Assembly: GCF_004564235.1 (NCBI RefSeq)
Contig: NZ_SOMN01000018.1
Span: 43,003 to 107,002 of the forward strand
Source of the DNA: Cohnella luojiensis
GTDB taxonomy: Bacteria > Bacillota > Bacilli > Paenibacillales > Paenibacillaceae
DNA length: 64,000 nt
Direction of reading: 5' to 3'
Both the position numbers and the translations under genes were made by a program. How positions within the stretch are numbered: position 1 is the first letter of the stretch; each line of letters begins with the position of its first letter. Shown piece after piece: positions 19,675 to 28,372 of this stretch. The notes under the pieces are model-generated. The model made no database searches. It saw only the letters and a list, made by a program, of their open reading frames with translations, and was not told the origin of the DNA.

Positions 19675-20970
19675 ATGAAAAAGATGTTATCGATGTTGAT
19701 GGTCTGTGTACTGGTTTTGCTGTCTCTCTCCGCCTGTGCTGGCAAAAAAGAGCCCGCGCAAAATACAGCCGCTCCAGACAGCAATAATGAAGCTGTTAAA
19801 GAAGGAACACCGGAAAAGGTTAAGCTTAATCTGCTTCAATTCAAAATCGAAATTACAGATAAAGTCAAGGCAATGGCTGCCGACTACATGGTACAAAACC
19901 CGCACGTTACTTTCGATGCACAAGTATCCAGTGATTATGACACTCTTCTAAAGACACGTTTTGCTTCTGGAGACGAGCCGGATATTTTCTTCACCAAAGC
20001 TTTCACGGATATTACGGATTGGTCCGATAAACTAGCCGATTTATCAAATGAGCCTTGGATGTCGAAGGTTTCCCCTTCCGCAGTGCAAGGGATGACGGTA
20101 GATGGCAAAAAGCTCGGCTTTCCGGTCGCATTCGAAGGCTATGGATTTATTTATAACAAAGATTTATTTGCCAAAGCCGGTATTGATAAGGTTCCTGCTA
20201 CATTAACGGAGCTCAAGGCAGCGAACGAGAAGCTGAAGGCTGCAGGAATTAATTCCTTCTCCGAAGGTTATAAAGAATGGTGGATATTGGGCCAGCACTT
20301 GTTCAACCTGCCGTTCGCATACGAGAAGGATCCGGTTGCAACAACTGACAAGATCAACAAAGGCGAAGCAAAAGTAAACGATGTTGCAAACATGAATGGC
20401 TTCTTCGATGTGTTGGATATGACTCTTGATTACGGTAAGGGCAGCCAATCTGTTGGGGTTAGCTACGACAACCAGGTTTCCGACTTCTCAACTGGTAAAA
20501 CAGCTATGATGCAGCAAGGGGTTTGGACCATTGACTCCATCCTCAAGATTAGTAAGGATATCAACATGGGTATGTTCGCGATTCCATTGAACGATAATCC
20601 AGAGGATACTAAGCTGCCTGTAGGCGTTCCTGCATACTACGTACTCAACAAGAACAGCAAAAACTTGGAGGAAGCCAAGAAGTTTCTGAACTGGCTTCAT
20701 GAGAACGGACAGAAATATTTGGTTGATTCCTTCAAGCTGATTCCGGCTTTCACTGACCTGACTACATCACCCGATCTTGGGCCTCTGGCATCTGATCTTA
20801 GCTCATATGTTGAGAAAAACCAGACCATTCCTTGGGCATTTACATTATGGCCAACCGGTGCAAACCGCGAGTTTGCCGGACAGCTTCAAGCTTATGTCGG
20901 CAAGCAGATGACTAAGGAAGAGACATTGGGTGAAATACAGAAGATTTGGCAGGACGGAGTCAAAAAGTAA
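19675..20970 (+). CDS. Extracellular sugar-binding lipoprotein (second system)
   Basis: A 431-residue family-1 solute-binding lipoprotein with a Lys-Lys N-terminus and lipobox LSAC (Cys21). The mature part begins with a charged Ala/Asn spacer and continues with the binding fold (KVKLNLLQFKIEITDKVKAMAADYM, GDEPDIFFTKAF, LGFPVAFEGYGFIYNKDLFAKAGI). It resembles MalE/UgpB-type proteins rather than LplA. No enzyme gene accompanies it, so the sugar cannot be inferred. Confidence 0.92.
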   Translation: MKKMLSMLMVCVLVLLSLSACAGKKEPAQNTAAPDSNNEAVKEGTPEKVKLNLLQFKIEITDKVKAMAADYMVQNPHVTFDAQVSSDYDTLLKTRFASGDEPDIFFTKAFTDITDWSDKLADLSNEPWMSKVSPSAVQGMTVDGKKLGFPVAFEGYGFIYNKDLFAKAGIDKVPATLTELKAANEKLKAAGINSFSEGYKEWWILGQHLFNLPFAYEKDPVATTDKINKGEAKVNDVANMNGFFDVLDMTLDYGKGSQSVGVSYDNQVSDFSTGKTAMMQQGVWTIDSILKISKDINMGMFAIPLNDNPEDTKLPVGVPAYYVLNKNSKNLEEAKKFLNWLHENGQKYLVDSFKLIPAFTDLTTSPDLGPLASDLSSYVEKNQTIPWAFTLWPTGANREFAGQLQAYVGKQMTKEETLGEIQKIWQDGVKK

Positions 20971-20987
20971 GAATAAGTAATCGGGAC

Positions 20988-21022
20988 AAGGTGTATAACC
21001 GCCTCAAGCGGTTATACACCTT
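20988..21022 (+). other. Perfect 15-bp hairpin between binding-protein and permease genes
   Basis: AAGGTGTATAACCGC pairs perfectly with GCGGTTATACACCTT around a CTCAA loop. There is no T-run, so it is more likely a 3'-end stabiliser or processing barrier that raises binding-protein mRNA over permease mRNA than a full terminator. Confidence 0.75.
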
Positions 21023-21054
21023 CTTACATCAAACTGGTAAAAGGGGGAAGCTTA

Positions 21055-21930
21055 ATGACGGCGAGGACCCGAAGACTTATTACTTATGCCGCCTTTATAA
21101 CACCTGCGCTCTGCTTTTTCACTCTTATTATCTTCATTCCTTTTTTGCGGGCGATTCTGTTCTCCTTCCAGGATTGGAACGGCATCAGCAGCGAAATCGG
21201 TTGGGCCGGATGGTCAAATTATTCAGAGCTTTTCAGCGACAAGGGATTTATTAGATCCTTTACCTTCACCGTAAAATTTGTCGTTGCTACAACGGTTCTA
21301 CTTAATGTAATCTCTCTTGCTTTAGCATTGGCTATGAATCTTTCATTAAAAACCCGGAACTTTCTACGTACGGCATTCTTTCTTCCGTATGTAATCGGAG
21401 GGGTTATTATTGGTTTTATCTGGCAGTTTATCATAACCCAGCTGTTTGCTGAAGTTGGAATATCTACAGGCTGGTCATTATTTCAGAAAAACTGGCTGAG
21501 TCTCCCTGATTATGCCTTCTGGTCGCTGGTTATTGTAACCGTGTGGCATTCAGTGGGTTACTTCATGATCATCTATCTGGCTGCCCTCCAGGGTGTTCCG
21601 AAAGATATGATGGAAGCCGCAGAAATCGATGGCGCAGGGCCGCTTAAACGGTTTTGGAACGTAACAGTGCCATTGATTCGCCCGGCGATGACCATTAATC
21701 TATTTTTGGCCATTTCAAGCGGTTTTAAAGGCTTTGATCTAAATTTTGCCCTGACTAAGGGTGGACCGTTCGGAACTACGGAATCCCTTGCGCTGCATAT
21801 CTATTTGGATGCTTTCACAAAAAATTTGTTTACGTATGCTTCAGCTAAAGCTGTCGTGTTCTTTCTAGTATTGGCCGTAATTACTCTAGTTCAGGTAGCT
21901 GTTATGAAACGCAGGGAGGTGGAGATGTGA
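21055..21930 (+). CDS. Sugar ABC transporter permease (MalF/UgpA type)
   Basis: A 291-residue permease with six membrane segments and an EAA loop (MEAAEIDGAGPLKRFWNVTVPLIRPAMTINLFL). The start has AGGGGGAAG upstream. The gene overlaps the next permease by 4 bases (ATGTGA-type junction), so the two are translationally coupled. Confidence 0.92.
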   Translation: MTARTRRLITYAAFITPALCFFTLIIFIPFLRAILFSFQDWNGISSEIGWAGWSNYSELFSDKGFIRSFTFTVKFVVATTVLLNVISLALALAMNLSLKTRNFLRTAFFLPYVIGGVIIGFIWQFIITQLFAEVGISTGWSLFQKNWLSLPDYAFWSLVIVTVWHSVGYFMIIYLAALQGVPKDMMEAAEIDGAGPLKRFWNVTVPLIRPAMTINLFLAISSGFKGFDLNFALTKGGPFGTTESLALHIYLDAFTKNLFTYASAKAVVFFLVLAVITLVQVAVMKRREVEM

Positions 21931-22760
21931 ATCAAGGGCGATATAACGTAGGCAAGCTTGCACTTGAGTTGGTTATGCTTGCATTCGGTTTACTTTTCTT
22001 CTTTCCCCTGTATTTAACGATAATCAATGGATTTAAGACATATAATGAAGTTGTGACCTCAACTACTAGACTCCCTGAAGTGTTTCAATTCCAAAACTTT
22101 ACAGCGGTTTGGAATCAAATCAACTTCCCTGGAGTATTTATGAATTCCATCATTATCACTGTCGTTTCGGTGGCAGGTATATTACTGATTAGCTCCATGG
22201 CAGCCTATCAGTTAGTTCGTCATCCTGGACGCACAAGCCAGATTATTTTTCTGGTGATTTTGTCCTCCCTGATTATTCCATTCCAAACCATGATGATTCC
22301 GCTCGTGAAAGTGGCCAAGGATTTGAATATTATTAACACGATTCACGGAATTATCATTATGTACTGGGGATTTGGTATTCCGTTAGCCCTGTTCCTCTAT
22401 CATGGTTTCATTAAAGCCGTTCCGAAGGAGCTCGAGGAAGCCGCCAGTATTGATGGCAGCGGCCCGGCAGGCATCTTTTTCCGTATCTTGCTGCCATTGC
22501 TTAAACCCATTACTTCGACAATTGCGATTCTGCACTCGCTTTGGATATGGAATGACTTCCTATTACCGTTAATTACGCTAAGCTCAGTGGAGAACAAAAC
22601 GATCCCGCTCGCCGCATCCGTATATTTCGGCCAGTATACGAACGAGTGGCATCTGGCCATGGCAGCGTTGACTTTGGCTATTCTGCCGATTATGCTGTTT
22701 TTCCTGTTTATGCAGCGATACATCATCCAGGGAATAACTGCTGGAGCAGTCAAAGGGTAA
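21927..22760 (+). CDS. Sugar ABC transporter permease (MalG/UgpE type)
   Basis: A 277-residue permease with an EAA loop (LEEAASIDGSGPAGIFFRILLPLLKPITSTIAIL) and the usual C-terminal RYIIQGITAGAVKG. It is the last intact gene of the second sugar system and uses an ATPase encoded elsewhere. A gene remnant begins within ten bases of its stop. Confidence 0.92.
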   Translation: MNQGRYNVGKLALELVMLAFGLLFFFPLYLTIINGFKTYNEVVTSTTRLPEVFQFQNFTAVWNQINFPGVFMNSIIITVVSVAGILLISSMAAYQLVRHPGRTSQIIFLVILSSLIIPFQTMMIPLVKVAKDLNIINTIHGIIIMYWGFGIPLALFLYHGFIKAVPKELEEAASIDGSGPAGIFFRILLPLLKPITSTIAILHSLWIWNDFLLPLITLSSVENKTIPLAASVYFGQYTNEWHLAMAALTLAILPIMLFFLFMQRYIIQGITAGAVKG

Positions 22761-22765
22761 GATTA

Positions 22766-22891
22766 CGCCGGAACCATCGCATTCCTTATATCAGGGAAGC
22801 GTTTGAGGCTATCATCGAGAAGGATGCGGCGTTGCCAACGTTGTACGATGAAGAAGACCCAAACTCTCCAATCGAGCCTTTATGGCAATAG
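22766..22891 (+). pseudogene. C-terminal remnant of a lost gene behind the transporter
   Basis: An open frame reads RRNHRIPYIREAFEAII and ends with SPIEPLWQ before TAG at 22889. It has the character of a real protein C-terminus but no start or body, because the permease gene occupies the upstream sequence. I do not recognise the parent protein. It probably marks a deletion that removed the enzyme gene(s) of the second sugar operon. Confidence 0.5.
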
Positions 22892-22893
22892 AG

Positions 22894-22926
22894 AATGGAG
22901 CGTCTTTAATCGGCGCTCCATTTTTT
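22894..22926 (+). terminator. Rho-independent terminator of the second sugar operon
   Basis: AATGGAGCG pairs with CGCTCCATT around an 11-base loop and is followed by T residues on the plus strand. It sits three bases after the stop of the upstream remnant, so it was probably that lost gene's own terminator. Confidence 0.8.
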
Positions 22927-23023
22927 ATTGCCTAGGAGCAGTGCCGGAGTAACGGCTGTCGCCGTCGAGCGGCACTGTCCATGGCATGCCTTCTTGCGAG
23001 GATTTATAGACCTGGGCCAGCAG
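22925..23023 (-). pseudogene. C-terminal remnant of a Gfo/Idh/MocA-type oxidoreductase
   Basis: Minus-strand reading gives LLAQVYKSSQEGMPW continuing to GTAPRQ and a TAA. The LAQVYKSSQEG stretch resembles the C-terminal helix of Gfo/Idh/MocA sugar dehydrogenases. It begins immediately after, and in frame with, the stop of the GlnL-like gene, so the upstream body has been deleted. Family assignment rests on this short stretch only. Confidence 0.5.
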
Positions 23024-23923
23024 TTAAACGTTCATTTTATTCAAAGTCTCCATATAGAGCACCTGCAAGAACTTCTTAACGTTCACCTTGCCTTTGCCGG
23101 GATAGATATCCTCCTCGATTTCCTTCATTTTCAGCCGGATATCCTGAAAGTCAAAGTAAAGCGGGGCGTAATACTCGAATTTGGGGTTGCAGTAATCGGT
23201 CAAGCCGATGGAAGCCAGATTCGTTAATGCGGCGGTGACGGATCTGCGAATCCGTTGCTCCATCGCTTTGCTGTCCCTCTCGATGTCGCCCCTGTCCTGT
23301 TTAGAGCTTTGAGTCACGGCTTCGTATAATTCTTTCAGCGGCGGGAAGTCGTGCCTCTTGTTCTGTACAACGAGCCATTCCATCATCGACACGATATCTT
23401 TGCTTCCGATTTCGCCGACGATTCCAAGGTCCATTAAAATCTGTTGAACGACGAAGCGAACGGTCGTTTCTTTGCGCGGCGCCGCCGAATCGGGCTGGAA
23501 CGTTTCCAATTTCGCCAGCGATTGTTTGATATCGGAAATGTATCGATCGAGCCGCCATCGTTCGCTTACCTTTTGCATGACGGCTTCCACTTCCACCCAA
23601 TTGATCGGTTTCTGGATAAAAAATTCAATCCCCGTCCGATAAGCTTGCCCGACCATTTCTTTATTTTCCACCTGCGAGATCATGACGAATTTTCCTTGAT
23701 ACCCTTCGCCTTTCAATTGCGCAATCGTTTCGATTCCGTCCTGATCGGGCATCAGCAAATCGATCAACACGATATCCGGATTCGCTCCCAGGATCACCCG
23801 GGTTCCCTCCAGGCCTCCCCCCGCAACGCTCACGACCTTGCCGAAGCCGCTTTCCTCAATGATATTCTGAAGCATTCGTCTGCTGACGGCATCGTCATCC
23901 ACAATACAGAAAGTCAGTTCCAT
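23024..23923 (-). CDS. glnL: GlnL-type response regulator (YcbB domain)
   Basis: A 299-residue regulator. Receiver domain at 1-120 with CIVDDD, phospho-acceptor Asp in DIVLIDLLMPDQDG and Lys in FFIQKPINW. The C-terminal half (about 150-299) is the YcbB-type DNA-binding domain of Bacillus GlnL (VRFVVQQILMDLGIVGEIGSKDIVSMMEWLV, IRRSVTAALTNLASIGLTDY). In Bacillus the GlnK-GlnL pair responds to glutamine and activates glutamine utilisation and transport genes. Only 2 bases separate it from the kinase gene. Confidence 0.88.
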   Translation of the reverse strand: MELTFCIVDDDAVSRRMLQNIIEESGFGKVVSVAGGGLEGTRVILGANPDIVLIDLLMPDQDGIETIAQLKGEGYQGKFVMISQVENKEMVGQAYRTGIEFFIQKPINWVEVEAVMQKVSERWRLDRYISDIKQSLAKLETFQPDSAAPRKETTVRFVVQQILMDLGIVGEIGSKDIVSMMEWLVVQNKRHDFPPLKELYEAVTQSSKQDRGDIERDSKAMEQRIRRSVTAALTNLASIGLTDYCNPKFEYYAPLYFDFQDIRLKMKEIEEDIYPGKGKVNVKKFLQVLYMETLNKMNV

Positions 23924-23925
23924 CG

Positions 23926-25245
23926 CTACTCCCCTTTTCGCAAAGTCGATGTAGGAAGAGATACAACGAATCGGGCACCCTTGCCGTGCTCGGGCGTCGT
24001 CACTTTAATCGTGCCGCCGTAGGACCGAACGATTTCGCGCACGTGAGAAAGGCCGATGCCCGTTGCTGCGACCCCTACTTCGTTAAACTTGGTCGTAAAT
24101 CCGGGTTCGAAAATGATTTCCTTGTCCTGTTCGGGTATGCCCTTGCCTGAATCGATAACCGAAAATACCGTAAACTCTTCCTGCTCGAACACATGGATCC
24201 GGATGATCCCGTATTGGTTCAATGCCTCAACGGCATTGGCCACCAGATTATTGAGCAAGGTCAACATAAGAATATAGTGGGAGGTCGGGTAGTCGACCTG
24301 AAGATCTCCCTCGATCGCGATTTCTTTTCCCAGCATTTCGCTGTACTTTTGATTCGCTTTGACGACAAAACGGAAGATCTCCGCAAGATTCATTTCGGCA
24401 GCGATTTCCCGGTCGTATAACTTAGTCAAGCCCGCCAAAATCCGCTGGGAATCCTTCTTCACTTCATGGATTTGCTGGGAAATTCCGAGCGCTTGCCGGC
24501 TGTATTCGGTCTGATGATCCTTCTTTAATTTGCTGTACAGATCAAAGCTGCTCGCCGTAATACGCTCGATCGTATCCATCGATTTGCGCAAATAGAACGA
24601 TTCTCCGTACAAACCCGCCCCGATGTTCAGCATTTGTTCGATTCTTTTTTCCTGTTCGGCTTGGATCAGCCGCATTTGGCGGATAGAGATGCTGCTGTAT
24701 AATCCGATGATAAAATAACTGCGGAGAACCGCGATAACCGCCAGCAGCAGCCATCCGTTGTCATGAAAAGGGGCGGCTCCCTGAATCAGTCTGCGGGTGA
24801 TGAGCTCGCATTCGTTGGAAACAAAATCGATGACGGAAATCACGCCGCCCAGAACAAGAGGTTGAAATCGGTGCAATACGGGTTGAATCACGCTCATTCC
24901 GGCAGCAAACGCGAAATAGAATATCCCGCTGGCAAGATGATCGAGTATGCTCGTTGCGACAGCGAACGAATCCGGCGCGCCGACCCAATCTTCTCCCATC
25001 CGGAAGATCACGACGATAATTCCCGTAACGGCTCCGGTTTTGAGGTAGGACAGATGGTGCATCAGCATTAAAAATAACAGCATCGTGCTGGCTCCAAGGC
25101 CAAGACGAAAAACATCCCCGATGAAGGGGTTGATCTTGAATTCACTGGCAAAAGCCGTCGCGAGGGCGACAATGATCATTTGCAATTTTTCATTTCTGAA
25201 CCATGTCTGCATCTTCATGCTAACGGTCGATGGAGAGTCCGGCAT
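23926..25245 (-). CDS. glnK: GlnK-type sensor histidine kinase
   Basis: A 439-residue kinase with a multi-spanning N-terminal membrane domain (about six segments, residues 20-190). A helical phospho-acceptor region follows (candidate His in SQQIHEVKKDSQRIL), then a HATPase domain with LLNNLVANAVEALN, IDSGKGIPEQD and GIGLSHVREIV. This matches Bacillus GlnK/YcbA. It probably senses glutamine availability and drives GlnL. Confidence 0.85.
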   Translation of the reverse strand: MPDSPSTVSMKMQTWFRNEKLQMIIVALATAFASEFKINPFIGDVFRLGLGASTMLLFLMLMHHLSYLKTGAVTGIIVVIFRMGEDWVGAPDSFAVATSILDHLASGIFYFAFAAGMSVIQPVLHRFQPLVLGGVISVIDFVSNECELITRRLIQGAAPFHDNGWLLLAVIAVLRSYFIIGLYSSISIRQMRLIQAEQEKRIEQMLNIGAGLYGESFYLRKSMDTIERITASSFDLYSKLKKDHQTEYSRQALGISQQIHEVKKDSQRILAGLTKLYDREIAAEMNLAEIFRFVVKANQKYSEMLGKEIAIEGDLQVDYPTSHYILMLTLLNNLVANAVEALNQYGIIRIHVFEQEEFTVFSVIDSGKGIPEQDKEIIFEPGFTTKFNEVGVAATGIGLSHVREIVRSYGGTIKVTTPEHGKGARFVVSLPTSTLRKGE

Positions 25246-25308
25246 CCTGGTTCACCCCGTATTGTGACGACCGAGCGTGCCTGATGGCACTGGCTAGCGG
25301 TCGCACGG

Positions 25309-26073
25309 TCAATAAAGCAAATCCCACAGCTGCTTTCCGACCAGTAAACTGCATATCGCCATGAACAACGGACGGACATAAGACGAGCCTCTACGGATCG
25401 CGAATCCGGAACCGATCAGGGAGCCGGCAATCATCGCCGCGCCCATCGGAAGCCCGTACCGATAGTTTACCAATCCGAAAGAAACGAACGCCGCCAAGCT
25501 TGCGATGTTGCTCACGAAATTCAACACCTTGGCGTTGCCCGCGGCCATGACGAAATCAAATCCGAGCGCCAGGAAAGCAAAAATGAGAAAGGATCCGGTT
25601 CCCGGACCGAAAAATCCGTCGTAAAAACCGAGACCGAACGCCGCAATCCCCATCAATACCCCCGATTTGGCCTTCAGTCCGGAGAAGGTGGATTGGGCGC
25701 CCCAGCTTTTTTTGAAAAACGTATACAACGTCACCGCCAGGAGCATGACCACGACCAAAGGCCGCAAAAAATCCGAAGGAATATGGCGCACCGCGAAAGT
25801 GCCGCCGACGGCTCCCGTCAGCGTAAGCGGGAACAAATACAAGACGAGCCTCAGATTCACTTTACCCGAGCGGATAAATGAAAGCGTGCTCGTAAGCGAT
25901 GACATCGTGCCGGCCAGCTTGTTCGTTCCGAGCGCTACCGTCGGAGGCATTCCGGTTGCCAGCAGCAGCGGCAATGCGACAAGTCCGCCTCCCCCGACGA
26001 CGGAATCCACGAACGCGGCGAGAAATCCTCCGGCCATAAGCAAAGGCAGCCAAGCTATGTCGAAATGTTCCAT
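25309..26073 (-). CDS. TSUP-family (TauE/SafE) membrane exporter
   Basis: A 254-residue protein with about eight hydrophobic segments and the TSUP glycine-rich start (FVDSVVGGGGLVALPLLLATGMPPTVALGTNKLAGTMSS). A second copy of the motif (GFYDGFFGPGTGSFLIFAF) marks the internal repeat. I set the start at the ATG at 26073 because GAGGAGG lies five bases upstream; the frame extends to 26178 but overlaps the permease gene. The family moves sulfite, sulfonates or related anions. Its place between glnP and glnK is unusual. Confidence 0.88.
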   Translation of the reverse strand: MEHFDIAWLPLLMAGGFLAAFVDSVVGGGGLVALPLLLATGMPPTVALGTNKLAGTMSSLTSTLSFIRSGKVNLRLVLYLFPLTLTGAVGGTFAVRHIPSDFLRPLVVVMLLAVTLYTFFKKSWGAQSTFSGLKAKSGVLMGIAAFGLGFYDGFFGPGTGSFLIFAFLALGFDFVMAAGNAKVLNFVSNIASLAAFVSFGLVNYRYGLPMGAAMIAGSLIGSGFAIRRGSSYVRPLFMAICSLLVGKQLWDLLY

Positions 26074-26104
26074 CAAAGCCTCCTCATCCCGGCCGGTCGA
26101 CAAA

Positions 26105-26755
26105 TCAAGCCATGCGGTTTTCCAATCTTCTCGACACCAAAGACAAAATATAATTGACAACGAAGTACATGACCGCAACGACCATCAGAATCGGAATGGC
26201 TGAGTTATAATTGTGACCGACGACGATATTCGCGTTATGCATAAGTTCGGGCAACGCGATTCCGACGGCCAGCGAAGTATCTTTCAACAACGAAATGAAT
26301 TGGCTCACGAGCGGCGGAACCATTCTGCGGAGCCCCTGGGGAAGCACGATGTGCCAGAGAGTTCGCGCACCGTTCAATCCGGAAGATCGGGCCGCTTCGA
26401 TCTGGCCTTTGTCGACGGAGTTCAAGCCGCTGCGGACGACTTCCGATATCATAGCCGCCTCGAACACGGCCAATGCGACAATGCTGGAATATAACGTCCC
26501 GAGATTGATTCCTACTTCGGGCAACGCGAATCTCGTGAAAAATATGATCAGCAGAAGCGGGAGATTCCGGATCAGCTCCACTTCAAAAGCGAGGGCTTGC
26601 GACAACACCGGAACCTTCGCGTATCGGAGCGTACCGGTCACGCAACCGATGACGAAGCTGATCGCAATGGCGATGAATGCCACTTCAAGCGTAACATAAA
26701 AACCTTCCAACAAAAACTTCAGATTTGCGGTTGTGTAAGCCCCTTTGAAGTCCAT
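26105..26755 (-). CDS. glnP: Amino acid (glutamine) ABC transporter permease
   Basis: A 216-residue HisM/GlnP-type permease with about five membrane segments. The family signature AARSSGLNGARTLWHIVLPQGLRRMVPPL contacts the ATPase. It lies 11 bases downstream of the partner permease gene. The pair forms the heterodimeric channel for the GlnH-bound amino acid. Confidence 0.9.
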   Translation of the reverse strand: MDFKGAYTTANLKFLLEGFYVTLEVAFIAIAISFVIGCVTGTLRYAKVPVLSQALAFEVELIRNLPLLLIIFFTRFALPEVGINLGTLYSSIVALAVFEAAMISEVVRSGLNSVDKGQIEAARSSGLNGARTLWHIVLPQGLRRMVPPLVSQFISLLKDTSLAVGIALPELMHNANIVVGHNYNSAIPILMVVAVMYFVVNYILSLVSRRLENRMA

Positions 26756-26766
26756 TTTCGTCCCCC

Positions 26767-27420
26767 CTAATCATTTCTGGCCAGCCGGCGTTCAATCCGT
26801 ACGACCGCGAAGCTGAGCGGAATGGTCAACAGGAGGTAGAACATCGCTACAAAAATGTAGGTGCTGAATGTATCAAACGTATCGGTGTTGATGATATCGC
26901 CGTAGTACATCAAGTCAAATCCTGCAAAAACGGTCAAGATGGAAGAATTTTTGATGAGATTGATGAATTGGTTGCCTAGAGGCGGAATGACGATTTTGAT
27001 GGCTTGCGGAAGAATGATGTGGCGCATCGTCTTTAGGTACGTAAGTCCCGACGCCAGCGCCGCTTCCGTCTGTCCTTTCGGCACGGACATGATGCCCGCC
27101 CGAATCGCTTCGGCGATGAACGAAGAGGTATACACGGCAAGACCGATCGTCCCGCATACGAAGCCGTCCAATGTAATGCCGAGGGAGGGCAGTCCGAGAT
27201 AAAAGAAGAATACGACGAGGAGGAGCGGTATGTTCCGGATAAATTCAACGTAAGCCGTGCCGAACCAGTTCAACGGTTTAACGGGCGCGATGCGGAACAC
27301 CGCGATCACGGTTCCCAGCACGAAGCTCCCGATCAATGCCAGAACGCTGGACTGAATCGTATTATAGAATCCAGCCAGATAGGAATCGATGTATCGCTCA
27401 AGGATGGAAAAATTCAACAT
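26767..27420 (-). CDS. glnM: Amino acid (glutamine) ABC transporter permease
   Basis: A 217-residue permease with the signature ALASGLTYLKTMRHIILPQAIKIVIPPLGNQF. I place the start at ATG 27420 (MLNFSILERYIDSY), with a GGGGGG run about 10 bases upstream. An earlier in-frame start at 27453 would run into the upstream hairpin. Pairs with glnP. Confidence 0.9.
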   Translation of the reverse strand: MLNFSILERYIDSYLAGFYNTIQSSVLALIGSFVLGTVIAVFRIAPVKPLNWFGTAYVEFIRNIPLLLVVFFFYLGLPSLGITLDGFVCGTIGLAVYTSSFIAEAIRAGIMSVPKGQTEAALASGLTYLKTMRHIILPQAIKIVIPPLGNQFINLIKNSSILTVFAGFDLMYYGDIINTDTFDTFSTYIFVAMFYLLLTIPLSFAVVRIERRLARND

Positions 27421-27452
27421 GTCGTTTGATCCCCCCTGCTTCCTGAAATGCA

Positions 27453-27479
27453 TGGGATGGGAGGAGTCCTCCCATCCAC
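27453..27479 (-). other. Hairpin between glnH and glnM
   Basis: GGATGGGAGGA and TCCTCCCATCC form an almost loop-free inverted repeat flanked by CATG on both sides, just after the glnH stop. No T-run. The position behind a binding-protein gene matches the hairpins at 11062-11092 and 20988-21022. Confidence 0.7.
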
Positions 27480-27490
27480 ATGTCGGATGC

Positions 27491-28348
27491 TTATTTCAGC
27501 GGAGTCTCGCCGATCCATTTCTCGTAGATCTTGTCGTACTCGCCGCTTGATTTCAGAGAAGCCAAATATTCGTTGACGGCGTTGACCAGATCGGCGTTGC
27601 CTTTCTTCGCCGCGATGCCATATGGCTCCTCGGTGAAGGTTCCGCCGACGACTTCGTAATTCGAATCCTGGCTCGCCATGCCGTACAGAATCGCGTTGTC
27701 CGTCGTCAGCGCGTCTCCTTGACCTGCACGAAGCGCGCTGAATGCGTCTTGATAGTTGTCGAACTCAAGCACGGTCGCATCCGGTGCCTTTTCTTTGATG
27801 TTTTTGACCGAAGTAGCCCCTTTGACAGCCATTACTTTCGTTCCTTTTTTCACGTCGGCCACCGATTGGATCGGACTGCCTTTTTTCACGAGCAAGGATT
27901 GTCCCGCGTTGAAGTAGACCTCGGAGAAATCGACCTGCTTTCTCCGTTCTTCATTGATGGTCATAGTGGCGATGATTAAATCGATCTCGCCGTTGTCCAG
28001 CATTGGGATCCGCGTCTTGGAAGTAACTTCCCTCAATTCGATTTTGGTTTCGTCGCCGAGCAGCTGCTTGGCCAACCCCTTGGCGATATCGATGTCGAAT
28101 CCTTCGACATTGCCGGAAGCGGGGTCTTTTAGACCGAACAGGCGAGTGTCGAACTTGACGCCCACGACGAGTTTGCCCTTGCTCTTGATCGCGTCGATCG
28201 TCGGGGTACCGCCGGTTGCAGCCGAAGCTGACGTTGTCGGAGACGAAGATCCGCTGTCCGAATTTTCCTTTGTGCCGCAGGCGGCAAGCACGAATACCGC
28301 CGTCAAAGTGATTAAGAGACCAAGCGCTTTCCATTTTCTTCTGACCAT
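27491..28348 (-). CDS. glnH: Amino acid (glutamine)-binding lipoprotein
   Basis: A 285-residue family-3 solute-binding lipoprotein. The start is at ATG 28348 (MVRRKWKALGLL), with GAGGAG at the right distance. Lipobox LAAC is followed by a Ser/Thr-rich spacer. The binding fold is typical (KSKGKLVVGVKFDTRLFGLKDPASGNVEGFDIDIAKGLAKQLLG, with Arg/Asp ligand-binding motifs). It delivers the amino acid to the two permeases encoded downstream. Glutamine or glutamate is inferred from the GlnKL context. Confidence 0.9.
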   Translation of the reverse strand: MVRRKWKALGLLITLTAVFVLAACGTKENSDSGSSSPTTSASAATGGTPTIDAIKSKGKLVVGVKFDTRLFGLKDPASGNVEGFDIDIAKGLAKQLLGDETKIELREVTSKTRIPMLDNGEIDLIIATMTINEERRKQVDFSEVYFNAGQSLLVKKGSPIQSVADVKKGTKVMAVKGATSVKNIKEKAPDATVLEFDNYQDAFSALRAGQGDALTTDNAILYGMASQDSNYEVVGGTFTEEPYGIAAKKGNADLVNAVNEYLASLKSSGEYDKIYEKWIGETPLK

Positions 28349-28372
28349 GGTTTCTTTCTCCTCTCTCAACCT

